DNA from: Nitrobacter sp. Nb-311A
GTDB taxonomy: Bacteria; Pseudomonadota; Alphaproteobacteria; Rhizobiales; Xanthobacteraceae
Length of the DNA stretch: 51,115 nucleotides
Reading direction: 5' to 3'
Assembly (NCBI RefSeq): GCF_000152905.1
Contig: NZ_AAMY01000024.1
Coordinates: forward strand, 1 to 51,115
Position 1 is the first letter of the stretch, and each line of letters begins with the position of its first letter. Made by a program: the position numbers and the translations under genes. Positions 8,114 through 15,942 of this stretch are shown here, piece by piece. Under the pieces are notes generated by a model. That model had not been told where the DNA came from. It did not search any database and worked only from the letters and a program-made list of their open reading frames with translations.

Positions 8114-8482
8114 ATGATGATGCACGAAAAGCAGGCTCTCGTCGCCTTCGCCGCGCTTTCGCAGGAAACGAGGCTCCGCATCATCCGTCTTCTGGTGAAA
8201 GCCGGTCCCGAAGGGATGTCGGCTGGGACCATAGGAGAGGCGATGGACAGCGCGTCCTCCTCGCGCATGTCCTTTCACCTGAGCCATCTTGAACAGGCCG
8301 GGCTTGTCGAATCTCGGCGCGAAGGGCGGTCGATCATCTACAGCGCGGCGCTGGCGACGCTCTCTGGCCTTGTCGAATTCCTCATGCGCGATTGCTGCCA
8401 GGGTCATCCCGAAGTGTGTAATCCGGCTGTCGCTGCGCTGTCCTCCTGTTGCGAACCTAAAAAAGGCGCTCCCCATGTCTGA
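8114..8482 (+). CDS. arsR: ArsR-family arsenic-responsive repressor
   Basis: 122-residue winged-helix repressor. The HTH covers about residues 10-85 (ALSQETRLRIIRLL, SSSRMSFHLSHLEQAGLV, REGRSIIY). A C-terminal Cys-rich tail (RDCCQGHPEVC, then SSCCEP) supplies the likely As(III) ligands, a placement seen in alphaproteobacterial ArsR proteins with vicinal C-terminal cysteines. It is first in the ars operon and overlaps the next gene by 8 bases. Three consecutive ATG codons (8114, 8117, 8120) make the exact start uncertain. Confidence 0.92.
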   Translation: MMMHEKQALVAFAALSQETRLRIIRLLVKAGPEGMSAGTIGEAMDSASSSRMSFHLSHLEQAGLVESRREGRSIIYSAALATLSGLVEFLMRDCCQGHPEVCNPAVAALSSCCEPKKGAPHV

Positions 8483-8738
8483 GGCAGATCAGCCAGACCG
8501 CATGTTCAATGTTCTTTTCCTCTGCACCGATAATTCGGCTCGCTCGATTCTCGCCGAGAGCATTTTGACCAAGGATGGCGCCAGTCGCTTTCGCGCCTTT
8601 TCCGCTGGCAGCCAGCCCAAAAGCGAGGTTGGTTCCTTCGCGTTGAAGGTACTGAAAAGCTTGGCGTCGTTGCGCACGAAGCTCGTCAAAATCGGGCAAT
8701 CGGACGACGCGTCCTCGCCTCGCAACAGCGCGGCGTGA
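8475..8738 (+). pseudogene. arsC: Low-MW phosphatase-type arsenate reductase, truncated
   Basis: From ATG 8475 the protein has the N-terminus of thioredoxin-coupled or phosphatase-fold ArsC: VLFLCTDNSARSILAE with the P-loop cysteine, then FRAFSAGSQPKSEVGSFALKVL. Homology ends about residue 58 and the frame stops at 87 residues instead of 140-175. The second half, which carries the catalytic Asp and the redox cysteines, is absent. A deletion fused the reading frame to the region just before the next gene. It is therefore probably inactive, with reduction left to the intact glutaredoxin-type ArsC downstream. Confidence 0.8.
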
Positions 8739-8747
8739 GGCAAGTCC

Positions 8748-9173
8748 ATGGACGTCATCATTTATCACAATCCCGACTGCGGCACCTCGCGCAACACGCT
8801 GGCGATGATCCGCAACGCCGGCGTCGAGCCGCATGTCATTGAATATCTTAAGACGCCGCCGTCGCGCGGGCTGCTGAGGCAACTCATTGCGCGCATGGGT
8901 ATCTCCGCTCGCGCGCTTCTACGCGAAAAGGGTACGCCTTATGCGGAGCTTGGTCTTGCCGATCCGGCGCTGACCGATGACCAGCTTCTCGATGCCATGA
9001 TGGCGCATCCGATTCTTATCAACCGGCCGGTCGTCGTCAGCCCCAAGGGCGTGAAACTCTGCAGGCCTTCTGAAGAGGTGCTTGATCTGCTGCCGCCCCA
9101 GCAAGGCGGGTTCATCAAAGAAGACGGCGAGCGCGTCATCGACGAGCAAGGTCGCCGCATCGCGACGGTTTGA
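8748..9173 (+). CDS. arsC: Arsenate reductase, glutaredoxin-dependent
   Basis: 141-residue ArsC of the thioredoxin-fold (Spx/ArsC) family, which reduces As(V) to As(III) with glutathione and glutaredoxin. The catalytic Cys lies in YHNPDCGTSRNTL (Cys11), and the three oxyanion-binding arginines are represented at about SRG60, NRPVVVS and LCRPSEEVLDLL. Length and order match E. coli ArsC (141). It sits 9 bases after the broken arsC and 8 bases before acr3, all on one strand, so it is the working reductase of this operon. Confidence 0.95.
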   Translation: MDVIIYHNPDCGTSRNTLAMIRNAGVEPHVIEYLKTPPSRGLLRQLIARMGISARALLREKGTPYAELGLADPALTDDQLLDAMMAHPILINRPVVVSPKGVKLCRPSEEVLDLLPPQQGGFIKEDGERVIDEQGRRIATV

Positions 9174-9181
9174 GGAAAACC

Positions 9182-10237
9182 ATGTCCACCTTTGAACGCT
9201 ATCTCACCCTCTGGGTCGCGCTTTGCATTGTCATCGGCATCGCGCTCGGCCATGTAGTTCCGGGCGTGTTTCAAGCGATCGGCGTAGCGGAAATCGCCAA
9301 GGTCAACCTGCCGGTGGCGGGACTGATCTGGCTCATGGTCATTCCGATGCTACTCAAGGTCGACTTCGCCGCGCTCGGCGAGGTCGGCCGTCATTGGCGC
9401 GGCATCGGCGTGACGCTGTTTGTCAACTGGGCGGTGAAGCCATTCTCCATGGCTTTGCTTGGTTGGCTCTTCATCGGCTGGCTGTTCAGACCGCTGCTGC
9501 CCGCCGATCAGATCGACAGCTATATTGCTGGCCTGATCATTCTTGCCGCAGCACCCTGCACGGCGATGGTGTTCGTCTGGTCGAATCTCACGAAGGGCGA
9601 GCCGCATTTCACGCTGAGCCAGGTCGCGCTCAACGACGCGATCATGGTAGTGGCCTTCGCGCCGATCGTCGGTCTGCTGCTTGGCCTGTCCGCGATCACC
9701 GTGCCATGGGGTACGCTGACTTTATCGGTTGCGCTCTACATCGTCATCCCGGTGTTCGTCGCGCAGGTCGTGCGCCGGAGTTTGCTGGCGAATGGCGGGC
9801 AAGCCGCGCTCGACCGGTTGCTCGCGAAGCTCGGACCGGTCTCACTGGTCGCGCTGCTGGCGACGCTTGTGCTGTTGTTCGGTTTCCAGGGCGAGCAAAT
9901 CATGGCGCAGCCGATGGTGATCGCGCTGCTCGCCGTGCCGATCCTGATACAAGTCTATTTCAATTCGGGCCTTGCCTATCTGCTCAATCGAATCTCGGGG
10001 GAGCAACATTGTGTCGCCGGCCCATCAGCCCTGATCGGCGCGTCCAACTTCTTCGAGCTGGCCGTTGCAGCCGCCATCAGCCTGTTCGGCTTTCACTCCG
10101 GCGCAGCGCTGGCCACGGTCGTCGGGGTGCTCATCGAGGTGCCGGTCATGCTGTCCGTCGTGTGGATCGTGAACCGCTCCAAGGGCTGGTACGAGCGTGA
10201 GGGTAAGGTCGCGGCTACCGTGGAGGCGAACAGTTGA
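9182..10237 (+). CDS. acr3: Arsenite efflux permease, ACR3 family
   Basis: Inner-membrane As(III) exporter (BART superfamily) of 351 residues with about 10 hydrophobic segments. The essential cysteine motif is present in LAAAPCTAMVFVWS, and the second conserved region LIGASNFFELAVAAAI is intact. Start is ATG 9182 with GAGGA 6 bases upstream; a TTG at 9170 is less likely. The stop overlaps the ATG of the arsH remnant (TGATG). With ArsR and ArsC this forms a functional reduce-and-export resistance set. Confidence 0.95.
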   Translation: MSTFERYLTLWVALCIVIGIALGHVVPGVFQAIGVAEIAKVNLPVAGLIWLMVIPMLLKVDFAALGEVGRHWRGIGVTLFVNWAVKPFSMALLGWLFIGWLFRPLLPADQIDSYIAGLIILAAAPCTAMVFVWSNLTKGEPHFTLSQVALNDAIMVVAFAPIVGLLLGLSAITVPWGTLTLSVALYIVIPVFVAQVVRRSLLANGGQAALDRLLAKLGPVSLVALLATLVLLFGFQGEQIMAQPMVIALLAVPILIQVYFNSGLAYLLNRISGEQHCVAGPSALIGASNFFELAVAAAISLFGFHSGAALATVVGVLIEVPVMLSVVWIVNRSKGWYEREGKVAATVEANS

Positions 10238-10480
10238 TGTTGCCCAATCTCCCTAAATGTGGATGCCGATTGCATCGCTGTGCCGCTCATTGATCGACTG
10301 CGGGCGAGACCCTCAACCCGTCCGCCGCGCATTCTGTTGCTCAACGGCTCGCTTCGCGAGCGGTCATATAGTCGATTCCTGACACAGGAAGCCGAACGCC
10401 TGCTGAACACTTCGGCGCAGAAACCCGCTTCTTCGATCCGCATGGCTTGCCATTCTGGGGCGAGAGTTTAAGCGGCCTGC
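10237..10480 (+). pseudogene. arsH: arsH remnant with frameshifts and lost 3' end
   Basis: ArsH is an NADPH-FMN oxidoreductase that oxidises organoarsenicals, normally about 230-240 residues. Here the ATG overlaps the acr3 stop. Reading across at least two frame changes gives MLPNLPNVDAD, then PRILLLNGSLRERSYSRFLT with AERLLN, then FGAETRFFDPHGLP, the classic ArsH N-terminus with its FMN-loop GSLRERSYS. Similarity ends near 10450 and unrelated sequence follows. Only about 70 residues survive, so the gene is dead. Confidence 0.82.
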
Positions 10481-10779
10481 ATTTGATGGTGCAAGCGACG
10501 GCTTGCGATAGTCTCACGCTTGATGCGCTCCCGTTCAGCCAGGATGCTTCCGGCCCATCCTCGTAGTGCTCGTCGCGTCGGGTCAAGTTAGACGAAAGGA
10601 GGTCAGGACCTTGCCATATCCCCCGAGACCGGCCGACTCTTCGGAAACGGCCGGCCAAGCCGAGCCGATTTCCTACGTTACAATTCAAAAGGAGACCGAT
10701 CGATATCGGTGGCGTCATAAGCTTGAAACATCGTTGGGCGATCGTCCCGGAATTGAGAATCAGAAAACTCGAGATCCTG
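10481..10779. other. Junction between accessory ars region and chromosomal cluster
   Basis: No convincing gene. The sequence after the arsH break is of unknown origin; a short minus-strand frame (ILAERERIKRETIASRRLHH) could be a mobile-element remnant. The promoter of the glycosyltransferase gene is presumably here. Confidence 0.4.
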
Positions 10780-11829
10780 ATGCGAATTCTGGTTGCGACC
10801 GATGCCTGGCATCCGCAGGTAAACGGTGTGGTCCGCACATTAACGTCCCTGGCCCGCAGCGCGTCGGCGCTGGGAGCTGACATCAGATTCTTGACCCCGG
10901 AAGGCTTTCCATCAGTGGCCCTTCCAACCTATCCGGGGTTGAGAGTAGCCTTGCCAAACCGCGGCGAGATTGCCCGCAGGATAGATACGGCATCGCCAGA
11001 TGCCATTCACATCGCGACCGAGGGTCCGGTCGGGTGGATGGTGCGAGCCTATTGCCGCCGTCGGAAGCTGGCCTTTACAACGTCTTACACAACACGCTTT
11101 CCGGAATACATCGCCGCGCGCTCGATGGTCCCGGTGTCTATGAGCTATGCGGTGCTCCGGCGATTTCATGCGGCCGGCGCCATGACGATGGTCGCTACAT
11201 CCTCGCTCAGGCAACAGCTCAGCGCGAGAGGCTTCAAAAGGCTCGGATCCTGGACGCGAGGGGTCGATACCGAACTGTTTACACCCGATGATGCGTTCGA
11301 GCTTGATCTGCCGAGACCGGTTTTCATGACCGTAGGTCGTGTCGCGGTCGAGAAGAACCTGGAGGCGTTCCTTTCGCTGAATCTGCCGGGGTCCAAGGTG
11401 GTGATTGGCGATGGACCGCAAAAGGTGGAGCTGGAAAGCCGGTATCCTAAAGTCAGGTTTCTGGGCGAGAAGACGGGCCGCGACCTCAGCGCGCATCTGG
11501 CGGCGGCTGACGTCTTCGTTTTTCCAAGCCTGACGGACACGTTCGGCATCGTGCAACTCGAGGCGTTGGCGTGCGGCACACCCGTCGCCGCATTCCCAGT
11601 CACCGGCCCCCTGGATGTGATTGCCGATCATCCGGTTGGTGCGTTGGACATGAACTTGAGAAGCGCCTGCATCCGAGCGCTCAGCATGTCACGGGAAGCC
11701 TGCAGGAATTTTGCCTTGCAACGCTCCTGGGAAAATAGCGCAAGACAGTTCATCGGTAATCTCAGTGCGTTGCAGCCGAGCCGTTCATTGCGACCTCGCG
11801 GCCGCCTGATGCCGCAAAGCGCTGCGTAA
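10780..11829 (+). CDS. Glycosyltransferase, GT4 family (GT-B fold)
   Basis: 349 residues from ATG 10780 (MRILVATDAWHPQVNGVVRT). The N-terminal Rossmann half with PQVNGVVRTL is typical of the PimB/Sqd2-like GT4 group that transfers sugars to lipid acceptors. The C-terminal donor site has VGRVAVEKNLE (about 190), GDGP, and the FPSLTDTFGIVQLEALACG motif whose Glu binds the nucleotide sugar. No signal or membrane helix is seen; such enzymes are membrane-associated. It is followed by a PmtA-like methyltransferase 38 bases on, so a glycolipid or phospholipid role is likely; donor and acceptor are unknown. Confidence 0.85.
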   Translation: MRILVATDAWHPQVNGVVRTLTSLARSASALGADIRFLTPEGFPSVALPTYPGLRVALPNRGEIARRIDTASPDAIHIATEGPVGWMVRAYCRRRKLAFTTSYTTRFPEYIAARSMVPVSMSYAVLRRFHAAGAMTMVATSSLRQQLSARGFKRLGSWTRGVDTELFTPDDAFELDLPRPVFMTVGRVAVEKNLEAFLSLNLPGSKVVIGDGPQKVELESRYPKVRFLGEKTGRDLSAHLAAADVFVFPSLTDTFGIVQLEALACGTPVAAFPVTGPLDVIADHPVGALDMNLRSACIRALSMSREACRNFALQRSWENSARQFIGNLSALQPSRSLRPRGRLMPQSAA

Positions 11830-11867
11830 GGCTAACCAAGCTAAATAAGAGGAAAAGTGAAATTACC

Positions 11868-12557
11868 ATGGCAGAAATCTTTAAGCTGGGTGGTGGCGGG
11901 CAGTTGGATTTCGACCGCGCGACGGTTGAGCAGGCCTACGATCGCTGGGCTCCGGTTTACGACTTCGTGTTTGGCGGCGTGTTCAGCAAGGGGCGCAAGG
12001 CGGCAATTCAGGCAGCCAACAAGGTTGGCGGGCGCGTGCTCGAGGTGGGCGTCGGTACGGGAATCTCGTTGCCGCAATATGCGCCCCACCTTCGCATCTT
12101 CGGTACCGATATTTCGGAAGCAATGCTGCGGAAAGCGAAGCGCAGGATCAATAACCTCGGTCTAAAGAACGTCGAGAATCTCGCGGTCATGGATGCGGAG
12201 AAGCTCGAATTTCCCGACAAATCGTTCGATGTTGTGATGGCGCAATACGTCGTGACGGCGGTGCCGAATCCGGAAGCGGCCCTTGATGAGTTCGCTCGCG
12301 TGCTGCGGCCGGGCGGTGAATTGATCATCCTGACCCGCATCAGCGCCGATGCCGGGATGCGCCGCTTCATCGAGCGCCGGTTGCAGCCGGTGGTGCGTCC
12401 GCTTGGTTTCCGGACGGCCGAATTCACCTGGTCGCGCTATGCGCTATGGTTGACGGCGACAAGGAAAATTGAGTTGGTGGAAAACCGACCGATACCACCG
12501 CTCGGCCACTTCTCTCTGCTCCGTATTCGGAAAGCCGCGATCGCGGTTGCCGCCTGA
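11868..12557 (+). CDS. pmtA: SAM-dependent methyltransferase, PmtA-like (phosphatidylethanolamine N-methyltransferase)
   Basis: 229-residue class I methyltransferase. Motif I is VLEVGVGTGISLP (about 54-66), motif II FGTDISEAML, and the post-I and IV regions are FDVVMAQYVVTAVPNP and VLRPGGELIIL. The N-terminus (VEQAYDRWAPVYDFVFG) matches the Rhodobacter/Bradyrhizobium PmtA group, which methylates phosphatidylethanolamine towards phosphatidylcholine using SAM. A UbiE-like role cannot be excluded. Psd, which makes phosphatidylethanolamine, lies 2.5 kb downstream in the same cluster and supports a phospholipid substrate. AAGAGGAAAAG upstream serves as ribosome site. Confidence 0.82.
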   Translation: MAEIFKLGGGGQLDFDRATVEQAYDRWAPVYDFVFGGVFSKGRKAAIQAANKVGGRVLEVGVGTGISLPQYAPHLRIFGTDISEAMLRKAKRRINNLGLKNVENLAVMDAEKLEFPDKSFDVVMAQYVVTAVPNPEAALDEFARVLRPGGELIILTRISADAGMRRFIERRLQPVVRPLGFRTAEFTWSRYALWLTATRKIELVENRPIPPLGHFSLLRIRKAAIAVAA

Positions 12558-12684
12558 TCGAGGCGGTCGAAGTCCGCGCGAATGCGTTGTCGCGGCGTGA
12601 CCTTGTGACATTTGCATAATGTCATCTTGCGTACATCGAATCTTTGTAAACCGAATGAACGTTATTCCGGGCAGGGAATGAATT

Positions 12685-13308
12685 ATGAGCTTTCGAGAGC
12701 AACTGCGCACTCAACGGTGGGATGACCATCGCTACTACCATCACAGCCGCATTAACCAGAGCCTGCATTTTGTCAGCGCCTTCAGCTTTCTCGTTGCGTA
12801 TGCGTTATTGTTCGTTGACCCGGTTGCCGCCGCAATGGTCGGCTGGCTGTTCTCCATGACCACAAGGCAGGCGGGTCATTTCTTCTTCGAGCCGAAAGGC
12901 TATGATCACGGCAATCAGGCGACCCATGATCACAAGGAGGAAATCAAGGTCGGATATAATCTGAATCGGAAGATCGTTCTTATGGCCCTCTGGGCAATTT
13001 CGCCGCTGGTTCTCTTCGTCGATCCGACACTGTTCGGTGTCTTTACGCCATGGACCTCTCCGGCTGATTTCATGCGGCAGGTCGCCAAGGTATGGCTGGC
13101 GATCGGAATCGGCGGCGTGTTGTTCCGAACCGTCCATCTGTTCTTCATTCGTGATGTTGAGACAGGTCTCGTCTGGATGACCAAGATCCTGACCGACCCT
13201 TTCCACGATCTCAAACTATATTACAAGGCACCGCTGTATCTGATAAAGGGCGAGTTGATTGATCCAGGCCTTGGACAAGTCCAGACGCGTAAAGCGCGCT
13301 CGAACTGA
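12685..13308 (+). CDS. Mpo1/DUF962-like membrane protein
   Basis: 207 residues with about four hydrophobic segments (FVSAFSFLVAYALLF, VAAAMVGWLFSM, IVLMALWAISPLVLF, VWLAIGIGGVLF). Histidine-rich motifs DDHRYYHHSRINQSLHF and RQAGHFFFEPKGYDHGN...HDHKEE resemble the metal-binding pattern of the Mpo1/DUF962 family (N..LH near the N-terminus and GH.FFE after the second helix), whose yeast member is an Fe-dependent 2-hydroxy-fatty-acid dioxygenase. The match is by motif layout only. AGGGAA precedes the ATG. It follows pmtA and is convergent with the aminotransferase, so a role in lipid processing is plausible. Confidence 0.6.
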   Translation: MSFREQLRTQRWDDHRYYHHSRINQSLHFVSAFSFLVAYALLFVDPVAAAMVGWLFSMTTRQAGHFFFEPKGYDHGNQATHDHKEEIKVGYNLNRKIVLMALWAISPLVLFVDPTLFGVFTPWTSPADFMRQVAKVWLAIGIGGVLFRTVHLFFIRDVETGLVWMTKILTDPFHDLKLYYKAPLYLIKGELIDPGLGQVQTRKARSN

Positions 13309-13337
13309 AAATGATCCGCAAGATGGCGGTCGCCGGC

Positions 13338-15002
13338 TCATCGCGGCCGTCTTCGCGTGATTATCTCCTTCAGGATTTGCCGGCGCACGCTTTTATTGGT
13401 GAGCGAGGGATTGCGCCACCACCAGCCGTCCCGCTTCATGTTTTCAGCGGCTGTCACAAAGCGATCGGCGACTGCGGCAAAGTCAGTGTTGCTGTAATTC
13501 AGGCTGAAGATCAGACGACCGGTGCCGACCCAACTCAGAGCAAGCCCCTCGGTTCGCAGATAATATTGAAGCATCCAGTTGTAGCGCGACGGTGCGGTAT
13601 AATGCACCGTCCAGATCGACGACAGGTTACCGACGCGTACCGGAAGGTCTCGCGCACTCAGAAGGTCATTCAGCTGTTTCGCGCGTCCGTTCCAGGTCTC
13701 GTCAAGATTGTCATAAGTGGACTTGATGTCCGGACCGTCGAGTCGGCTCAGGAACTCGTCCATCGCCGCCATGACGTAGGGATGAGAATTGAAGGTGCCG
13801 CGGGCGAAGCAGATGTCGGCTGGCCGATCGTCGCGGAACCGTCGCATCAGCTCCTTGCGACCGCAGACCACGCCGACAGGGAGACCCCCGGCGAGGCTTT
13901 TGCCATAGGTCACCATGTCGGCGCGGACGCCGAAATATTCCTGCGCGCCCCGGGCCGCAAGACGGAAGCCGACGAAGACTTCGTCGAAGATCAGCACGAT
14001 GTCTCGCTCGGTACAGACCTCGCGCAGCCGCCCCAGCCATGCGCTATAGGCGGCTCGGTCGAACCGGCCTTTGCGGGAACTATCGACCAGTGCGGAATCG
14101 GCTGGAGCATTGGCATTGGGATGAAGTGCCTGCAAGGGATTCACGAGAACGCAGGCGATATCGCGCCTTGTCCTCAGAACATGCAGTGTTCGCTCCGACA
14201 TGTCGGCGAGGGTATAGGTTTCGTGCGGAGAAGTCGGATTGCCAACGCCAGGTTGAACGTCGCCCCACCAGCCGTGATAGGCCCCGGCAAAGCGAACCAG
14301 ATGCGACCGGCCCGTATGATAGCGGGCGAGCCGCACGGCTTGCATCACGGCTTCGGTGCCGGACATGTGAAACGAGACTTCGTCAAGACCGGAAATCTCA
14401 CAGAGCCGGCGCACATTGTCCGCAATCACGGGATGGTAGGATCCAAGCACTGGTCCCAATGCATGCGCGCGCTTTTCCGCGGCGGCGATGCAATCCTTGT
14501 AGAAGTCGTTGCCGAAGATGTTGACGCCGTAGGAGCCGGCCAGATCGTAGAAGACATTGCCGTCGACGTCCGTGACGGTGACGCCGTTAGAGGACTGCAT
14601 GAAGCTGCTGGTCGAGAGATGCGCGCGCACCATCCGGCTATACTGAAAGGGCACCCGATAGGTTTCGGTGAACTGCAGGTCGGAGATCCGGGTCGACGCT
14701 TCTGCGGTCATCTTCCGGCCCCTGGCGTAGCGTTCTTCATAAAGGTGGGCGAGCCGAAAGAAAGCGTCCCGCCGCTGCCTGGCGATTTCAGGTGGCGCGC
14801 CGTCGGAATCGAAGAAGTCATTGTTATCGAATTCGTAGAACGGCAGCAGCCGGGCAACCGTCTTGGACAATTTGGAATGACCGGTCAGCGAGCGGTGTTT
14901 GGCCCGTGAAAGCGCCAACCGGGCGTTCAGTTTGGGAAAGGCAACTGCTGCGCCGGCAACCGCGGCGGCAGACAAAGCTAGAATCGAAAGTGACGAATCC
15001 AT
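13338..15002 (-). CDS. Class III PLP aminotransferase with N-terminal membrane anchor
   Basis: 554 residues from ATG 15002 (MDSSLSILAL); ATG 15038 is possible and would overlap psd. A hydrophobic helix at residues 3-26 should anchor it in the membrane. About 100 further residues precede the class III fold. PLP site: VSFHMSGTEAVMQAVRLAR, FAGAYHGWWGD, LIFDEVFVGFR (cofactor Asp), and the Schiff-base lysine in VTYGKSLAGGLPVG. The closest recalled family is glutamate-1-semialdehyde aminomutase-like, but the anchor, extension and neighbours (Psd, PmtA, glycosyltransferase) argue against tetrapyrrole synthesis. A lipid or lipid-precursor substrate is my inference. Confidence 0.8.
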   Translation of the reverse strand: MDSSLSILALSAAAVAGAAVAFPKLNARLALSRAKHRSLTGHSKLSKTVARLLPFYEFDNNDFFDSDGAPPEIARQRRDAFFRLAHLYEERYARGRKMTAEASTRISDLQFTETYRVPFQYSRMVRAHLSTSSFMQSSNGVTVTDVDGNVFYDLAGSYGVNIFGNDFYKDCIAAAEKRAHALGPVLGSYHPVIADNVRRLCEISGLDEVSFHMSGTEAVMQAVRLARYHTGRSHLVRFAGAYHGWWGDVQPGVGNPTSPHETYTLADMSERTLHVLRTRRDIACVLVNPLQALHPNANAPADSALVDSSRKGRFDRAAYSAWLGRLREVCTERDIVLIFDEVFVGFRLAARGAQEYFGVRADMVTYGKSLAGGLPVGVVCGRKELMRRFRDDRPADICFARGTFNSHPYVMAAMDEFLSRLDGPDIKSTYDNLDETWNGRAKQLNDLLSARDLPVRVGNLSSIWTVHYTAPSRYNWMLQYYLRTEGLALSWVGTGRLIFSLNYSNTDFAAVADRFVTAAENMKRDGWWWRNPSLTNKSVRRQILKEIITRRRPR

Positions 15003-15036
15003 GCCACCAGCGCTACCCAACCCTGCTGACAGGTTC

Positions 15037-15942
15037 ATGACAATGCGGGAGCTGATCTCAGATCTGACCCAGCAGGAGGATTTGAATTTCCTGCTGACCA
15101 ACCGGATTCCACGGGCCGCCCTGACCCGGTTCATGGGATGGTTCAGCAAGATCGAACAGCCCCTGATCCGCGACCTGTCCATCGCTTGCTGGCGTCTGTT
15201 TTCAGACCTCGATCTTAGCGAAGCGCACAAGACCAGCTTCAAGAGTCTGCATGATTGTTTTACGCGGGGGTTGCTTCCGGGTTCGCGCCTGCCGGATCCC
15301 GATCCTGCGATTGTGGTCAGCCCCTGCGATGCTATCGTCGGGGCGTTCGGGAAGGTGGCTGATACGGAGCTTCTTCAGATCAAGGGCGCGCCTTATTCGC
15401 TACTGGACCTGCTCGGCGATCCGGCGCTGGTCGAAGCCCACCGGAATGGCCGCTTTATTACCCTGCGGCTGACGTCGAGCATGTACCATCGCTTTCATGC
15501 GCCGCACGATTGCCGGATCGATCGGGTCACGTTCATTCATGGTGACGTCTGGAACGTGAACCCGATCGCACTGAAGCGGGTCGAGCGGCTGTTCTGCAAG
15601 AATGAGCGGGCGGTGATTCAGGCGCGGCTGAAAACCGGCGAGGCGCTGACCCTGGTGCCGGTGGCGGCGATTCTGGTCGCGAGCATTCGCCTGCACTTCA
15701 TCGATGCCACCCTCAACGCTCGAACCAGGGGACTGGCGGCTTTTCCGTGCGATGCAAGCGTGCGCAAGGGCGAGGAACTCGGCTGGTTCGAGCACGGATC
15801 GACGATCATCGTGCTGGCTTCGGATGAGTTCGAATTCTGCGACAATGTAGCGGAATCGGTGCGGATAAAGGCTGGTCAGCCGCTCATGCGAAAGGCTGAG
15901 GCAGGTGATCCTTGGGAGACAACCACCAGGACAGTTTCATGA
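15037..15942 (+). CDS. psd: Phosphatidylserine decarboxylase family protein
   Basis: 301 residues from ATG 15037; an in-frame ATG at 15001 would overlap the divergent aminotransferase start. It has the Psd landmarks: VVSPCDAIVGAFGKV, LRLTSSMYHRFHAPHDCRI with the catalytic His pair, VERLFCKNERAV, VLVPVAAILVAS-like strand, and the C-terminal self-cleavage motif in FEHGSTIIV (GST, the serine becoming the pyruvoyl group). The enzyme makes phosphatidylethanolamine from phosphatidylserine at the inner membrane. The stop overlaps the convergent permease stop by 6 bases. It may be a second, specialised Psd paired with the aminotransferase. Confidence 0.9.
   Translation: MTMRELISDLTQQEDLNFLLTNRIPRAALTRFMGWFSKIEQPLIRDLSIACWRLFSDLDLSEAHKTSFKSLHDCFTRGLLPGSRLPDPDPAIVVSPCDAIVGAFGKVADTELLQIKGAPYSLLDLLGDPALVEAHRNGRFITLRLTSSMYHRFHAPHDCRIDRVTFIHGDVWNVNPIALKRVERLFCKNERAVIQARLKTGEALTLVPVAAILVASIRLHFIDATLNARTRGLAAFPCDASVRKGEELGWFEHGSTIIVLASDEFEFCDNVAESVRIKAGQPLMRKAEAGDPWETTTRTVS

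Noticed and set aside
13311-14909. 532-codon plus-strand frame
   Set aside because: Antisense shadow of the class III aminotransferase, which carries full catalytic motifs on the minus strand.
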